A DNA stretch of 64,000 nt from Variovorax sp. HW608 (GCF_900090195.1 NZ_LT607803.1:1922001-1986000); one strand, 5' to 3'. Positions 40,854 to 49,983 are shown, numbered from the stretch's first letter. The notes: generated from the letters alone by a model not told the origin. Translations and numbers: made by a program.

Positions 40854-42452
40854 TCAGTCTGTACGCTTGACACCAGCCCACTGGTCGCGCGCATCGAGCG
40901 CCGGGAAGGCTCCGGTGAGCTTCCTGCTCGCGGTGTCGACCGTCTCTTCATCGAAGAGCACCAGCGTCGGCAGGTCCTCGTTGAGGATCACCTGCAGCTC
41001 CTTGTAGAGCTTGGCGCGAACCTCGCGATCGGTGGCCGTGGCGGCGCGGGCGAGCAGGTCGTCGACCTTCGGATTCGAATAGCCGCTCGCGTTGGTGTTT
41101 GGCGCGGTGCCGGTGTAGGTGTTGTACAGGCGCGTGTAGCCTATCGCCGGGTCGCCAGCCGAGAAGTACGAGCCCAGCATCATGTCGTAGTCGCGCTTGG
41201 CGAACACGCGGTCGTAGTACACCGAGCGCTCCAGCGGCTCCAGCTTCACTTCCAGGCCGATCTGGCGCAGGTTGTCCTGGATGATCTGCGCCTGCGCGCG
41301 CATCTGCGCGCGGCTGGCGTCGAAGGGCATGCGCACCGTCGTGCTGCCGGCCTTGGCGCCGGCCTTCTCGAACAGGGCCTTGGCACGCGCGGGATCGAGC
41401 GGGTACTTCTTCGCGTAGCTCACCTCGTCGTTGAAGAGCCACTTGAAGCCGTCGCCGAAGGCCCCCGCGCCCGGGCGGGCGATGCCGTTCATGGCCTGCT
41501 TGACGAGCCGCTGCCGGTCGATCGCGAAGGCCGCCGCATGGCGCGCCTCCAGCTTCGAGAACAGCGGCGACTCTGTGTTGAACATCAGGAAGTAGACCGC
41601 CGGGATGTTGACGCCGCGGCGCGGCGCCAGGCTCTTGTCGGCGAGGATGCGCGGGACTTCGGGCTTGGGCGTGTAGAAGTCGAGCAGCTCGTCGATCTCG
41701 CCCGTCTGCAATGCGGGCACGCGGTTGGCGGCCTGCGGAATCACCTGGAAGATGATCGATTCGAGAAAGGGCTTGTCGCCGTCCCAGTACTGGTCGTTGC
41801 GCACGAGCTTGATGCTGGCCCCGCGCTTCCATTCGCCGAACTTGAAAGGACCGGTGCCGACCGGCTTCTGGTTGGCCGGGTTGGTGCCGATGTTGCTGCC
41901 TTCATAGAGGTGGCGCGGGAGGATCGGCGCGTCGAACACCGTCATCTGCGACAGCAGGGGCGCGTAAGGCTTCTGCAGCCTGACCACCACGGTGAGCGCG
42001 TCGGGCGCGTCGACCTCCAGGCCGAGGTTCTTGAACACCGGCGCCGCGCGCGGATGCAGCTTGCCGATGACTTCCGTCAGGGTGAACTTGACATCGGCAC
42101 TCGTGAAGTCCTTGCCGTCGTGCCACTTCACGCCGGGGCGCAATGTGAAGCGGTAGGTCTTGCCGTCGGGCGACACCGTCCACGCGGTGGCGAGCGAGGG
42201 CTTCGCGTTGTATTGCGGATCGAGCCACACCAGGCCTTCGAGGATCTTGGCCGAGACGTCGCCGGCGGCGAAGTCGGTGGTCGTGCCGAGGTTCAGCGTC
42301 GGCGGATCGGCGTCGATGGCGAGCACCGCGGTGCCCTTGCCGGTGGCCGCGCGGCCGTAGCGCGTGGTGGCGAGGCCGCCGGCCGCGGCAAGCGCGCCGA
42401 GGGTCAGGTGGCGGCGGGTCAGGCGAGGGAGATTCTTCAAGTGATCAGTCAT
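40854..42452 (-). CDS. Peptide-type ABC substrate-binding protein, probable Tat export
   Basis: Periplasmic binding protein of SBP family 5, 532 residues. The N-terminus 'RLTRRHLTLGALAAAGGLA' is a twin-arginine-like signal (TRRHLT) with a weak hydrophobic core. The mature domain opens with 'DADPPTLNLGTTTDFAAG' and contains 'FTLRPGVKWHDGKDFTSADV', both typical. The ATG at 42452 is used rather than an in-frame TTG at 42464. First gene of the operon with two permeases, two ATPases and the phosphoribosyltransferase; divergent from an M20 hydrolase that may process the imported compound. Confidence 0.92.
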   Translation of the reverse strand: MTDHLKNLPRLTRRHLTLGALAAAGGLATTRYGRAATGKGTAVLAIDADPPTLNLGTTTDFAAGDVSAKILEGLVWLDPQYNAKPSLATAWTVSPDGKTYRFTLRPGVKWHDGKDFTSADVKFTLTEVIGKLHPRAAPVFKNLGLEVDAPDALTVVVRLQKPYAPLLSQMTVFDAPILPRHLYEGSNIGTNPANQKPVGTGPFKFGEWKRGASIKLVRNDQYWDGDKPFLESIIFQVIPQAANRVPALQTGEIDELLDFYTPKPEVPRILADKSLAPRRGVNIPAVYFLMFNTESPLFSKLEARHAAAFAIDRQRLVKQAMNGIARPGAGAFGDGFKWLFNDEVSYAKKYPLDPARAKALFEKAGAKAGSTTVRMPFDASRAQMRAQAQIIQDNLRQIGLEVKLEPLERSVYYDRVFAKRDYDMMLGSYFSAGDPAIGYTRLYNTYTGTAPNTNASGYSNPKVDDLLARAATATDREVRAKLYKELQVILNEDLPTLVLFDEETVDTASRKLTGAFPALDARDQWAGVKRTD

Positions 42453-42542
42453 CGTCGGTGGCAAGCAATATCGAGGCCATCTCGGCAGCCCGCATTATTG
42501 GCGTGGAAAATGTGAATCCAGTGCTTTGAGGGCGACGTCTCG

Positions 42543-43727
42543 ATGATTTCAGTTCCCATCCATCCCGGCATCCAGGCATCTACCGAGGAGATGATCGGCC
42601 TCAGGCGGCAGATCCATGCGAATCCCGAACTCGGCTACGAGGAGTTCCAGACCAGTGAACTCGTGGCCGAGCGCCTTGCGCGATGGGGCTACACGGTCCA
42701 TCGCGGCATCGGCGGCACGGGCCTGGTCGGCACGCTCCGGGTCGGCGACGGCGCCAGGCGGCTCGGGCTGCGCGCCGACATGGATGCACTGCCGATGACC
42801 GAAACCACCGGCCTCGCCTGGGCCAGCCGCAAGCCGGGCGCGATGCATGCGTGCGGCCACGACGGGCACACCGCCACCTTGCTCGCTGCGGCGCAGCTGC
42901 TCGCGGTCATGAAGACCTTCAACGGCACGCTCAACCTCATCTTCCAGCCGGCCGAGGAAGGCTTGATGGGTGCGAAGAGGATGGTCGAAGAGGGCCTCTT
43001 CGAACGCTTTCCGTGCGATGCGGTGTACGCCTTTCACAACGAGCCCGGCTTTCCGGCGGGGCGGTTCGGCTTCCTGCCGGGCGTGATCTACAGCTCGTCG
43101 GACACGGCGGTCATCACCATCGAAGGCAAGGGCGGCCACGGCGCGATGCCGCACACCACGGTCGATCCGATCATGGTCGCGGCGCACCTGATCCTCGCGC
43201 TGCAGACGCTGGTGTCGCGCGAGGTCGACCCCAACGACATGGCGGTCGTCACGGTGGGCGCGATGAACGCCGGCAAGGCGCCCAACGTGATCCCGACGAG
43301 CGCGGAACTCAGGCTGTCGATCCGCGCGCGCAAGCCCGAAGTGCGCGCCTTCCTGCGCGAGCGCATCATCGCGATGGCGCAAGGCCAGGCGGCCGTGCAT
43401 GGCGCCACCGCCACGGTCGACTACCAGTGGAAGATGCCGCCCTGCGTGAACGACGAAGCCGCGACCGCGTTCGCGCAGCAGGTGGCACTCGCTTCGATGG
43501 GCGAAAAGGCGCTCATCCCCGACATGGCGCCGCTGCAGGCCAGCGACGACTTCGCGTTCATGCTGAACGCAGTGCCCGGCAGCTACTTCATCGTCGGCAA
43601 CGGCGATGGCAAGCCCGGCGGCGGCCCGGGCTGCATGGTGCACAACACGGGCTACGACTTCAACGACGAGATCCTGCCCAGCACGGCGAGCTACTGGGTC
43701 GCGCTCGTGCAGGCCTACCTGCGCTGA
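42543..43727 (+). CDS. M20 amidohydrolase (hippurate hydrolase-like)
   Basis: Metal-dependent amidohydrolase of 394 residues. Metal-site motifs: 'MHACGHDGHTA' (about 101-111), 'QPAEEG' near 139, the dimerisation-domain 'GKGGHGAMPHTTVDP', and a C-terminal His in 'MVHNTGYDFND'. It opens with RRQIHANPELGYEEFQT, typical of IAA-amino-acid/hippurate hydrolases that split N-acyl amino acids. The divergent peptide-type ABC operon probably imports the substrate, though specificity is not proven. Starts 90 bp from the binding-protein start, so the two share a control region. Confidence 0.92.
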   Translation: MISVPIHPGIQASTEEMIGLRRQIHANPELGYEEFQTSELVAERLARWGYTVHRGIGGTGLVGTLRVGDGARRLGLRADMDALPMTETTGLAWASRKPGAMHACGHDGHTATLLAAAQLLAVMKTFNGTLNLIFQPAEEGLMGAKRMVEEGLFERFPCDAVYAFHNEPGFPAGRFGFLPGVIYSSSDTAVITIEGKGGHGAMPHTTVDPIMVAAHLILALQTLVSREVDPNDMAVVTVGAMNAGKAPNVIPTSAELRLSIRARKPEVRAFLRERIIAMAQGQAAVHGATATVDYQWKMPPCVNDEAATAFAQQVALASMGEKALIPDMAPLQASDDFAFMLNAVPGSYFIVGNGDGKPGGGPGCMVHNTGYDFNDEILPSTASYWVALVQAYLR

Positions 43728-43755
43728 GGCCGGAAAAGAAGGGCGGCTGGGCCAC

Positions 43756-45048
43756 CTAGGCCAGGCAGGCCCCATCGCGCCGGAGCGTTTCGCGAAGCTG
43801 CTGCGTGCCGATGCCGCGCGTGGTCGATGCCGGCCCTTCTCGCGCAATCAGTGCCGCCGCCGTTCCTGCCGCCTGGCCGACCGCCATGGAGATGGTCATC
43901 ACCCGGACGGCAGCCAGCGCCTGATGCGTCGCCGACAGGCCGCGCCCGGCCACCAGGGCGTTGTCCAGTCCCAAGGGGCACAGGCTGCGATAGGGAATCT
44001 GATAGGCGTGATCGTCGCCGAGTGCGCAATACACCAGCTCGCCGCCGGCGGCCGGATGAATGTCGATCGGATAGGCGCCCGCCGCGATCGCGTCGTCGAA
44101 CGCGACCGGCGCGAGCAGCTCTTCTGCGGTGAGCACATGGGTGCCGAGCACCCGGCGCGTTTCACGCACGCCGACCTGCGTGCCGAATGCAAGCAGCCGC
44201 CCCGACTCGCATCCGGGCACATGGGCGCGCAGATACTGCGCGGCGCTCCAGGCCTGCCTGCGCCCCTCGATCTCCGCCTGCCCCAGGGCCATGGCGTCCG
44301 TCGCATCGATCGCCAGGCGGCTGATGTTGAACCAGCCGTCCTTCGAATAGGGGTCGCGCGCCACATGCAGGGCGGCGCGCGCCAGCGCTTTCTCCTCGTA
44401 GCCGCGGCGAGCCAGGGCCGCCAGTTCCGACGGCGACAGCGCATCGAAGCGCGCGAAGTCGATCGGTCCGAAGCGGAACATCATGGTCGCGGGCTGAAGC
44501 GCCTCGCCATCGCCCAGCGGCAGGAATTCCGCGCCGGCCTGCCGCATGGCGTCCATGTCGCCCGACGCATCCACGAGCACGCGCAGCCGGATGCGCACGA
44601 CGCCGCCCTTGGTCAGCACGCGGACGGAATCGATCCGCGGGCCCTGGCGCGAGACATCCAGCAGATTCGCATGCAGCAGCGGCTGCACGCCGGCTTCGCG
44701 CACCATGTCGTCCAGCACGAGCTTGAGCACTTCGGGTGCGTATTCGACGCGGTCCATCCGATGGCCGGTCGACATCACGAACACCTGGTGCTCGGCAGCC
44801 GCTCCGTATTGGCGCAGCCGGTCGACCACCTCCTGCGCGAGACCCGCCACCACGCGCCGGCCGTTGGCCGTCTGCCAGCTGTTGAACTGGGCCACCGCAC
44901 CGGCGGTCGCGTTGCCGCCGAGGAAGCCGTAGCGCTCCAGCAGGATCACGCGCGCCCCGTGGCGCGCCGCGGCCACCGCGGCGATCGTGCCCGCCACGCC
45001 GCCGCCGCAGACGAGCACATCGGTATCGTGGTCGATCACGCCCGTCAC
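43756..45048 (-). CDS. FAD-dependent oxidoreductase (FAD_oxidored type)
   Basis: Flavoprotein of 430 residues. Dinucleotide motif VLVCGGGVAGTIAAVAAARH (about 10-29) with ERYGFLGGNATAGAV, a C-terminal second FAD segment 'LDNALVAGRGLSATHQALAA', and 'DASGDMDAM' in between. The family oxidises unsaturated or hydroxy acids; specificity is unknown. GTG at 45048 overlaps the upstream binding-protein stop (GTGA); a later GTG at 45039 also fits. Operon partner is a TctC-type protein, suggesting a carboxylated substrate. Confidence 0.85.
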   Translation of the reverse strand: MTGVIDHDTDVLVCGGGVAGTIAAVAAARHGARVILLERYGFLGGNATAGAVAQFNSWQTANGRRVVAGLAQEVVDRLRQYGAAAEHQVFVMSTGHRMDRVEYAPEVLKLVLDDMVREAGVQPLLHANLLDVSRQGPRIDSVRVLTKGGVVRIRLRVLVDASGDMDAMRQAGAEFLPLGDGEALQPATMMFRFGPIDFARFDALSPSELAALARRGYEEKALARAALHVARDPYSKDGWFNISRLAIDATDAMALGQAEIEGRRQAWSAAQYLRAHVPGCESGRLLAFGTQVGVRETRRVLGTHVLTAEELLAPVAFDDAIAAGAYPIDIHPAAGGELVYCALGDDHAYQIPYRSLCPLGLDNALVAGRGLSATHQALAAVRVMTISMAVGQAAGTAAALIAREGPASTTRGIGTQQLRETLRRDGACLA

Positions 45049-46019
45049 CCCGCCTTGATGCCGCGCGCCTTGATCACGCTGGCGTATCGCGCGGTCTCCG
45101 CCTGCAGGAACTGGGCGGTCGCCTGACGGTTCATCGCCATCGGCGTGACGCTCAGCGAAGCGAAGCGCGTCTTCACCGTGTCGGAAGCCAGCGCCTGCGC
45201 GAGCAGGCTCTCGAGCTTGGCCAGGCCTTCCGCAGGGATGGCCCCCTTGGGCGCAAGAAGCGCCGCCCAGCCCTGGACTTCCAGTGCCGGAAGCTTCAGC
45301 GAGCGCAGCGTCGGAACACCCGGAAGTTCCGCAACGGGCTCTGGCGAGGAAACGGCCAGCGCGCGGATGCGACCCGACTTGATGTGCGGCGCGACGCTGG
45401 GCAGGTTCAGGAAGCCGAATGCCACCAGGCCGCTGATCAGTTCCGGCAACAGCGCGCTTTCGCCCTTGTAGGCCACGGGCGTGATCTGCACCCCGGCTTC
45501 GCTGGCGAAGATCTCCGAGGCGATGTGCGCGAGCGTTCCGTTGCCGCTGTTGCCCGCCGCCAGTTTGCCGGGATTCGCCTTGGCCTCGGAAATCAGGTCC
45601 TGCAATGACTTGATGCTCGAGCTCGCTGGTACCACCAGCACGAGCGGCTGCGCGGACACCATGCCCACCGCATCGAAGTCCCGCGCAGGGTCGTAGCCGA
45701 TCTGGGGATTGAGCGACGGATTGATGACCATGCTGTTGCTCGCCATCAGGAGCGTGTGGCCATCCTTGCTCTGGGCCGCGGCGAGGACGCCGATCGCGCT
45801 GCCCGCGCCCGGCTTGTTCTCGACGATCACGCTCTGGCCGAGCTTCGGCGCCAACAGGTCGGCCAGCACCCGCGCGGACGAGTCGGCGGCGCCGCCGGGG
45901 GCGAAGGGCACGATGATCCGCACCGGCCTGGTCGGCCAGGCCTCTGCCGCCAGGGCGCGGACGCAGGCGCCCGAGGCCAGCAACGCCAGCAGCGAGCGGC
46001 GGTCGAGATGGAATGTCAT
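45045..46019 (-). CDS. Bug/TctC-family tripartite tricarboxylate substrate-binding protein
   Basis: Exported binding protein of 324 residues. Signal peptide 'RRSLLALLASGACVRALAAEA' (without its last residue) precedes 'WPTRPVRIIVPFAPGGAADS', the hallmark of TctC/Bug proteins; a later 'PVAYKGESALLPELISG' lines the pocket. These proteins bind carboxylates such as aromatic acids or citrate. No TctA/TctB membrane genes are nearby, so it is an orphan or uses a distant transporter. Divergent from a LysR gene that probably controls it. Confidence 0.92.
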   Translation of the reverse strand: MTFHLDRRSLLALLASGACVRALAAEAWPTRPVRIIVPFAPGGAADSSARVLADLLAPKLGQSVIVENKPGAGSAIGVLAAAQSKDGHTLLMASNSMVINPSLNPQIGYDPARDFDAVGMVSAQPLVLVVPASSSIKSLQDLISEAKANPGKLAAGNSGNGTLAHIASEIFASEAGVQITPVAYKGESALLPELISGLVAFGFLNLPSVAPHIKSGRIRALAVSSPEPVAELPGVPTLRSLKLPALEVQGWAALLAPKGAIPAEGLAKLESLLAQALASDTVKTRFASLSVTPMAMNRQATAQFLQAETARYASVIKARGIKAG

Positions 46020-46098
46020 CAGCTTGTCTCCTGGTTGCAGTCAGGGCGATGATGGCGCCCGTCGGGTATACCGGCAAATACCATGATTCAAGACACCC

Positions 46099-46113
46099 AT
46101 AACCTCGTGTTAT
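46099..46113. promoter_or_regulatory. T-N11-A palindrome, candidate LysR site
   Basis: ATAAC-CTCGT-GTTAT is a perfect 5-bp inverted repeat with the T-N11-A spacing of LysR boxes. It lies 17 bp upstream of the LysR start at 46130 and about 80 bp from the divergent TctC gene. A second imperfect repeat, GGTAT-N8-ATACC, is at 46065-46082. Confidence 0.5.
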
Positions 46114-46129
46114 TCAACGCGCCACGACC

Positions 46130-47029
46130 ATGAACCTGCGCCAGATCGAGGTCTTTCGTGCCGTGATGCTCGCCGGCTCGGTGACCGATGCCGCGCGGCT
46201 GCTGCACGTCTCGCAACCCGGCATCAGCCGCATGCTCGGCCACATCGAGCTGCAATTGGGCCTCAAGCTCTTCGAGCGCGGCCGCAGCAAGCTCAGGCCC
46301 ACGCCCGAAGCGCAGGCGCTCTATGCCGAAGTCGAGAGCGTCTACCGCGGCGTGCAACGCATCGAGGAGCGCGCGCGGGACCTGCAGGCCGGGGGCGGCC
46401 TGCCGCTGCGCATCCTCGCGAGCCCGAGCACCGCCCTCGAGGTCGTGCCGCACGCGGTGTCGGCGCTGGCGGCCAGATTCCCGACCGCGCGCGTCTACAT
46501 GGAGACACAGCTCGTGCGCGAGATGGTGGGCCAGCTGGCGCGCAACGAGGCGGACGTCGCGGTGTCCACCCTGCCGATCGACCACGCGCTCCTGATCAGC
46601 GAAGAGGTCGGAAGCTGGTCGATGGCGTGCGTCTTCCGAAGCGATCATCCATTCGCGGACAAGAAGAGCGTGAGCCTGCGGGACGTCATGGGGCAGCGCC
46701 TGATCGCCTTCAGCCCGGACACGCCGCAGGGCCGCCTGATCGAATCGCAATGGGCCCGGAGCAAGCGCTTGCCACCGGCCCAGATCGAAGTGCGCTCCGG
46801 ACAGGTCGCATGCGCATTGGCGGCTTGCGGCGCAGGCATCGCGGTGGTCGACGAACTGACCGCGCGCTCCTGGCATCGCAAGGAGCTGTGCTTCCGGCCG
46901 CTGCGCGGCGGGCCTACGCACCCGGCGTATGTCGTTCGCCACGCCAACATGCCGCAATCGGCCGCGGCGCAGGCGTTCGTCGGGTTCGTGAAGGCTGCGT
47001 TCAAGGCACAGAGAGCGTCAGCCGGGTGA
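46130..47029 (+). CDS. LysR-family regulator
   Basis: DNA-binding regulator of 299 residues. The helix-turn-helix covers residues 1-60 (MNLRQIEVFRAVMLAGSVTD and VSQPGISRMLGHIELQLG); the effector domain follows. Divergent from the TctC/FAD-oxidoreductase pair with a palindromic T-N11-A site in the 110-bp gap. Most likely an activator that responds to the acid bound by the neighbouring TctC protein. Family assignment is secure; the ligand is inference. Confidence 0.93.
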   Translation: MNLRQIEVFRAVMLAGSVTDAARLLHVSQPGISRMLGHIELQLGLKLFERGRSKLRPTPEAQALYAEVESVYRGVQRIEERARDLQAGGGLPLRILASPSTALEVVPHAVSALAARFPTARVYMETQLVREMVGQLARNEADVAVSTLPIDHALLISEEVGSWSMACVFRSDHPFADKKSVSLRDVMGQRLIAFSPDTPQGRLIESQWARSKRLPPAQIEVRSGQVACALAACGAGIAVVDELTARSWHRKELCFRPLRGGPTHPAYVVRHANMPQSAAAQAFVGFVKAAFKAQRASAG

Positions 47030-47119
47030 GTTGAGGCACTTCTTGCGCAGCGCGGTGGCCGTCGCTACGATCACCCCGCTCGCTCTCGGTGATACCAAGC
47101 AAGGAACAGGAGCGCCACG

Positions 47120-47869
47120 ATGAAGTCTCGCGTCATCCGCCGCTCGGCAATCTGGCGAACGGTCGGTGCGGTAGCGATCGCATGGGGGAGCGCCGGCCTG
47201 CCCGCCTTCGCGCAGACGGGGGCGACGCCATCGTTCAAGGAAGTCGATTCCATGGAGGCCCGCGTCCAGGGCTGCGTGACCTGCCACGGCCAGAGCGGCC
47301 AGGGTAGCGAAAGCGGCAACTTCCCCCGCATCGCCGGCAAGCCTGCAGGCTATCTCTACAACCAGCTCGTGGCCTTTCGTGACGGTACGCGGCACTACGC
47401 GCCGATGAACTACCTCGTCGCTTATCTGCCGGATGCCTACCTGAAGGAAATCGCCCAGCACTTCGCGAGCCAACGACCGCCATTCGCGCCGGCAGAAGCG
47501 CTGAAGGCCGACCAGGAAACCTTGCGCCGGGGCGGCGCGCTGGTGGCGCGCGGCGATCCCGCCAAGGGCATCCCCGCGTGCGTCGCCTGCCATGGCGCCG
47601 GGCTGACGGGCATGGAGCCGGGCATCCCGGGCCTCGTCGGCCTGCGTCCGACCTACGTGGTCGCGCAACTCACGCGCTGGCGCGTCGGCGAGCGCCACGC
47701 GGCCGAGCCCGACTGCATGAAGCGCGTGGCCACGCGCCTTTCCGACGCGGACATGAACGCCGTCGCGGCCTGGTTGTCGCAGCAGGGCGCGCCCAAGGAC
47801 CCGTCGCCGGAACCGGCCAATCTCGTGCGCATGCCCCTGGCGTGCGGCAGCCAGCAGGGACGGTCATGA
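47120..47869 (+). CDS. Diheme cytochrome c (c4-type)
   Basis: Periplasmic electron carrier of 249 residues with signal peptide ending near AFAQ (about residue 32). Two CxxCH heme sites: CVTCH at 52-56 and CVACH at 154-158. The spacing and pattern (CHGQSGQGSESGNFPRIAGK) fit cytochrome c4-like proteins that donate to terminal oxidases. First gene of the oxidase cluster, overlapping the next cytochrome gene by ATGA. RBS AGGAACAGGAGCG lies upstream of the ATG. Confidence 0.92.
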   Translation: MKSRVIRRSAIWRTVGAVAIAWGSAGLPAFAQTGATPSFKEVDSMEARVQGCVTCHGQSGQGSESGNFPRIAGKPAGYLYNQLVAFRDGTRHYAPMNYLVAYLPDAYLKEIAQHFASQRPPFAPAEALKADQETLRRGGALVARGDPAKGIPACVACHGAGLTGMEPGIPGLVGLRPTYVVAQLTRWRVGERHAAEPDCMKRVATRLSDADMNAVAAWLSQQGAPKDPSPEPANLVRMPLACGSQQGRS

Positions 47870-49158
47870 AGCTGGCATTCCGGATCTTCCTCGCGCTCGT
47901 CGTGCTGGCGCTGGCGGGCGCGGCCGTCCTGTGGTGGCTGCGGCCCGCCGCCTTGCCCGAGGCCGGCCGAGCCAGCACGGCGCCGAAGGATGCGACCACC
48001 GAGATCATCGCCCGCGGTGAATATCTGGCGCGCGCCGGCGACTGCGTGGCTTGTCATACGGAGCCTACCGGCAAGCCGTTCGCGGGCGGCCGGGCCATGC
48101 CCACGCCCTTCGGCGCGCTCTTCGTGCCCAACATCACGCCGGACGACGAGACCGGCATCGGCCGATGGACCCCCGATGACTTCTACCGGATGATGCACAC
48201 GGGTATCTCGAAGAACGGCACGCTGCTGTATCCGGCGATGCCGTTTGCGTCCTACACCAAGGTCACCCGTGCGGACAGCGATGCCATCTTTGCCTACCTG
48301 ATGTCGGTGACGCCGGTGCGGCAGCAGAACCGGCCGCATGAGCTCAAGTTCCCGTTCAACAACCGGGACCTCCTGATCGGGTGGCGGACGCTCTACTTCA
48401 AGGAGGGCGAATTCGTCCCGGATCCGAGCCAGAGCGCCGAATGGAACCGCGGTGCCTACCTCGTGCAGGGGCTCGGCCACTGCGCGATGTGCCACACGGC
48501 CATCAATGCGCTGGGCGGATCGAGCGAATCGAAGGCCTTCGAGGGCGGCATGATCCCGAACCAGAACTGGTATGCGCCGTCGCTCACTTCCAACCGCGAA
48601 GCGGGCCTCGGCAACTGGGAGATCCAGCAGATCGCGGACCTGCTGCAGGCCGGCATCTCGCACCACGGGACCACCTACGGCCCGATGGCGGAGGTGGTCT
48701 ACAACAGCCTGCAGTACCTCACCGACGAGGACGTCCGGGCCATGGCCGTCTATCTCAAGGCCCTGCCGCAGCGTGATTCCGAGCCGCCGCCGACGAGCCA
48801 GGCCAGGCTCGTGAGTCCCGGCGTGATGGAGACGGGCCGCAAGATCTACAGCACGCAATGCGCGATGTGCCATGGCGAGGAGGGCAAGGGACATCCACCG
48901 TCCTACCCGCCATTGGCGGGCAACCAGTCCATCACGATGGCGTCGCCGGTCAACTCGATCCGCATGGTGCTCAATGGCGGCTACGCGCCGGGAACGCGCA
49001 AGAACCCGCGCCCGCACGGCATGCCGCCTTTCAGCCACATCCTGGACGATGACGAAGTGGCGGCCGTCGTGACCTACATCCGGGTCGCCTGGGACAACAG
49101 CGGCACGCCGGTCGACGCATCCCAGATCAGCGAACTTCGCAAGTTGCTGCCCGAGTGA
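47866..49158 (+). CDS. Triheme cytochrome c, alcohol-dehydrogenase subunit type
   Basis: Membrane-anchored c-type cytochrome of 430 residues with an uncleaved or signal helix (about 5-25). Three heme motifs: CVACH 60-64, CAMCH 206-210, CAMCH 332-336. This resembles the cytochrome subunit of membrane dehydrogenases (gluconate or alcohol dehydrogenase), which pass electrons to a terminal oxidase. No dehydrogenase subunit is adjacent; within this cluster it most likely links an external donor to the oxidase. Confidence 0.9.
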   Translation: MKLAFRIFLALVVLALAGAAVLWWLRPAALPEAGRASTAPKDATTEIIARGEYLARAGDCVACHTEPTGKPFAGGRAMPTPFGALFVPNITPDDETGIGRWTPDDFYRMMHTGISKNGTLLYPAMPFASYTKVTRADSDAIFAYLMSVTPVRQQNRPHELKFPFNNRDLLIGWRTLYFKEGEFVPDPSQSAEWNRGAYLVQGLGHCAMCHTAINALGGSSESKAFEGGMIPNQNWYAPSLTSNREAGLGNWEIQQIADLLQAGISHHGTTYGPMAEVVYNSLQYLTDEDVRAMAVYLKALPQRDSEPPPTSQARLVSPGVMETGRKIYSTQCAMCHGEEGKGHPPSYPPLAGNQSITMASPVNSIRMVLNGGYAPGTRKNPRPHGMPPFSHILDDDEVAAVVTYIRVAWDNSGTPVDASQISELRKLLPE

Positions 49159-49169
49159 GGAAACCAGCC

Positions 49170-49334
49170 ATGTCCCCCATCAACGAGCAAGAGGAAGACC
49201 GCCGCGTCGACGACATCGTGCGCCGCGGGCCGATGGGCGCGTTCGCGGTCGCGGGCGTCGCCACCGCCATCGTCGTGGCGATCTACTTCATCTTCTATTT
49301 CGCGGTGTACCTGCCGCGCGGTGCGGTGCAATGA
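49170..49334 (+). CDS. Small membrane subunit of B-type oxidase (subunit IIa-like)
   Basis: Short gene of 54 codons with one transmembrane helix (about residues 24-48: GAFAVAGVATAIVVAIYFIF) and a charged N-terminus with RRVDDIVRRG. Size and position directly before the CuA subunit match the small subunit IIa of ba3-like cytochrome oxidases. ATG 49170 lies 11 bp after the triheme cytochrome stop with a weak AGGAAACC ribosome site. It is too short to be flagged by length-based gene callers. Homology is suggested by context and topology, not by a specific motif. Confidence 0.7.
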   Translation: MSPINEQEEDRRVDDIVRRGPMGAFAVAGVATAIVVAIYFIFYFAVYLPRGAVQ

Positions 49335-49431
49335 GCGCAGCGATGGACCGCTCCAAGCAAGCTCGCGCCCCCTCGGGGGGCAGCGAGGACACGAAGTGCC
49401 GAGCGTGGGGGTGCCTATGAGCGCAGCGATG
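49331..49431. repeat. Extragenic repeat with duplicated start-codon context
   Basis: ATGAGCGCAGCGATG occurs at 49331-49345 and again at 49417-49431. Between them lie 71 bp containing the GC-rich palindrome GCCCCCTCGGGGGGC (49360-49374) and AGCGTGGGGGTGCC. Similar short palindromic repeats occur between genes in Comamonadaceae genomes as far as I recall. The duplication looks like an insertion of such an element beside the start of the subunit II gene. Confidence 0.6.
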
Positions 49432-49983
49432 CCTTCGCATGATTCCGAGGCGATCGCGGTCGCGGCCGAGCGGCGCTGGACCTGGATCGTCGGCGCCATC
49501 ATCGCGGTGCTGATGCTGATGATGGTCGTCACCGGCCTGCACTGGGCCTCGATGCCGCCGTCGCGCGTGGAGACGGTCGACGTGAGGACGCTCCATCTGC
49601 GCGGCGAGTTCGTCGAAAGCAACCTCGGCACGGCGATCGAAGCGGGCGACCGGGTGGTCGTGCGCCTGATCGCGCAGCAGTATTCGTTCGAGCCGCAGTG
49701 CATCGTGGTCCCGGCCGATACGCCGGTGACCTTTCGCGCGACGGCGACGGACGCCATTCACGGATTCATCATCGGCCGCACCAACGCCAACACGATGGTC
49801 GTGCCGGGCTTCGTGGCGACCTTCACGACATCGTTCAGCCGGACCGGCGAGCAGCTGATGCCCTGCCACGAGTACTGCGGCACCGGGCACGAGGCGATGT
49901 GGGCGCGCGTGCAGGTGCTGCCGCGTGACGAGTTCATGGCCAAGGTCCGGCCAGGGGAAAGGCTCAGCTGTGTTCCTCGCTAA
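49417..49983 (+). CDS. Cytochrome c oxidase subunit II (CuA)
   Basis: Membrane protein of 188 residues with one N-terminal helix (WTWIVGAIIAVLMLMMVVTG) and a periplasmic cupredoxin domain. The CuA site is visible: His in AIHGFIIG, then PCHEYCGTGHEAMW supplying two Cys, Glu, His and Met ligands. It accepts electrons from cytochrome c. ATG 49417 is preferred; an out-of-frame near-identical ATG context at 49331 is caused by the repeat. The single helix and length suit ba3-like enzymes. Its 3' end overlaps the subunit I gene by 14 bp. Confidence 0.92.
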   Translation: MSAAMPSHDSEAIAVAAERRWTWIVGAIIAVLMLMMVVTGLHWASMPPSRVETVDVRTLHLRGEFVESNLGTAIEAGDRVVVRLIAQQYSFEPQCIVVPADTPVTFRATATDAIHGFIIGRTNANTMVVPGFVATFTTSFSRTGEQLMPCHEYCGTGHEAMWARVQVLPRDEFMAKVRPGERLSCVPR

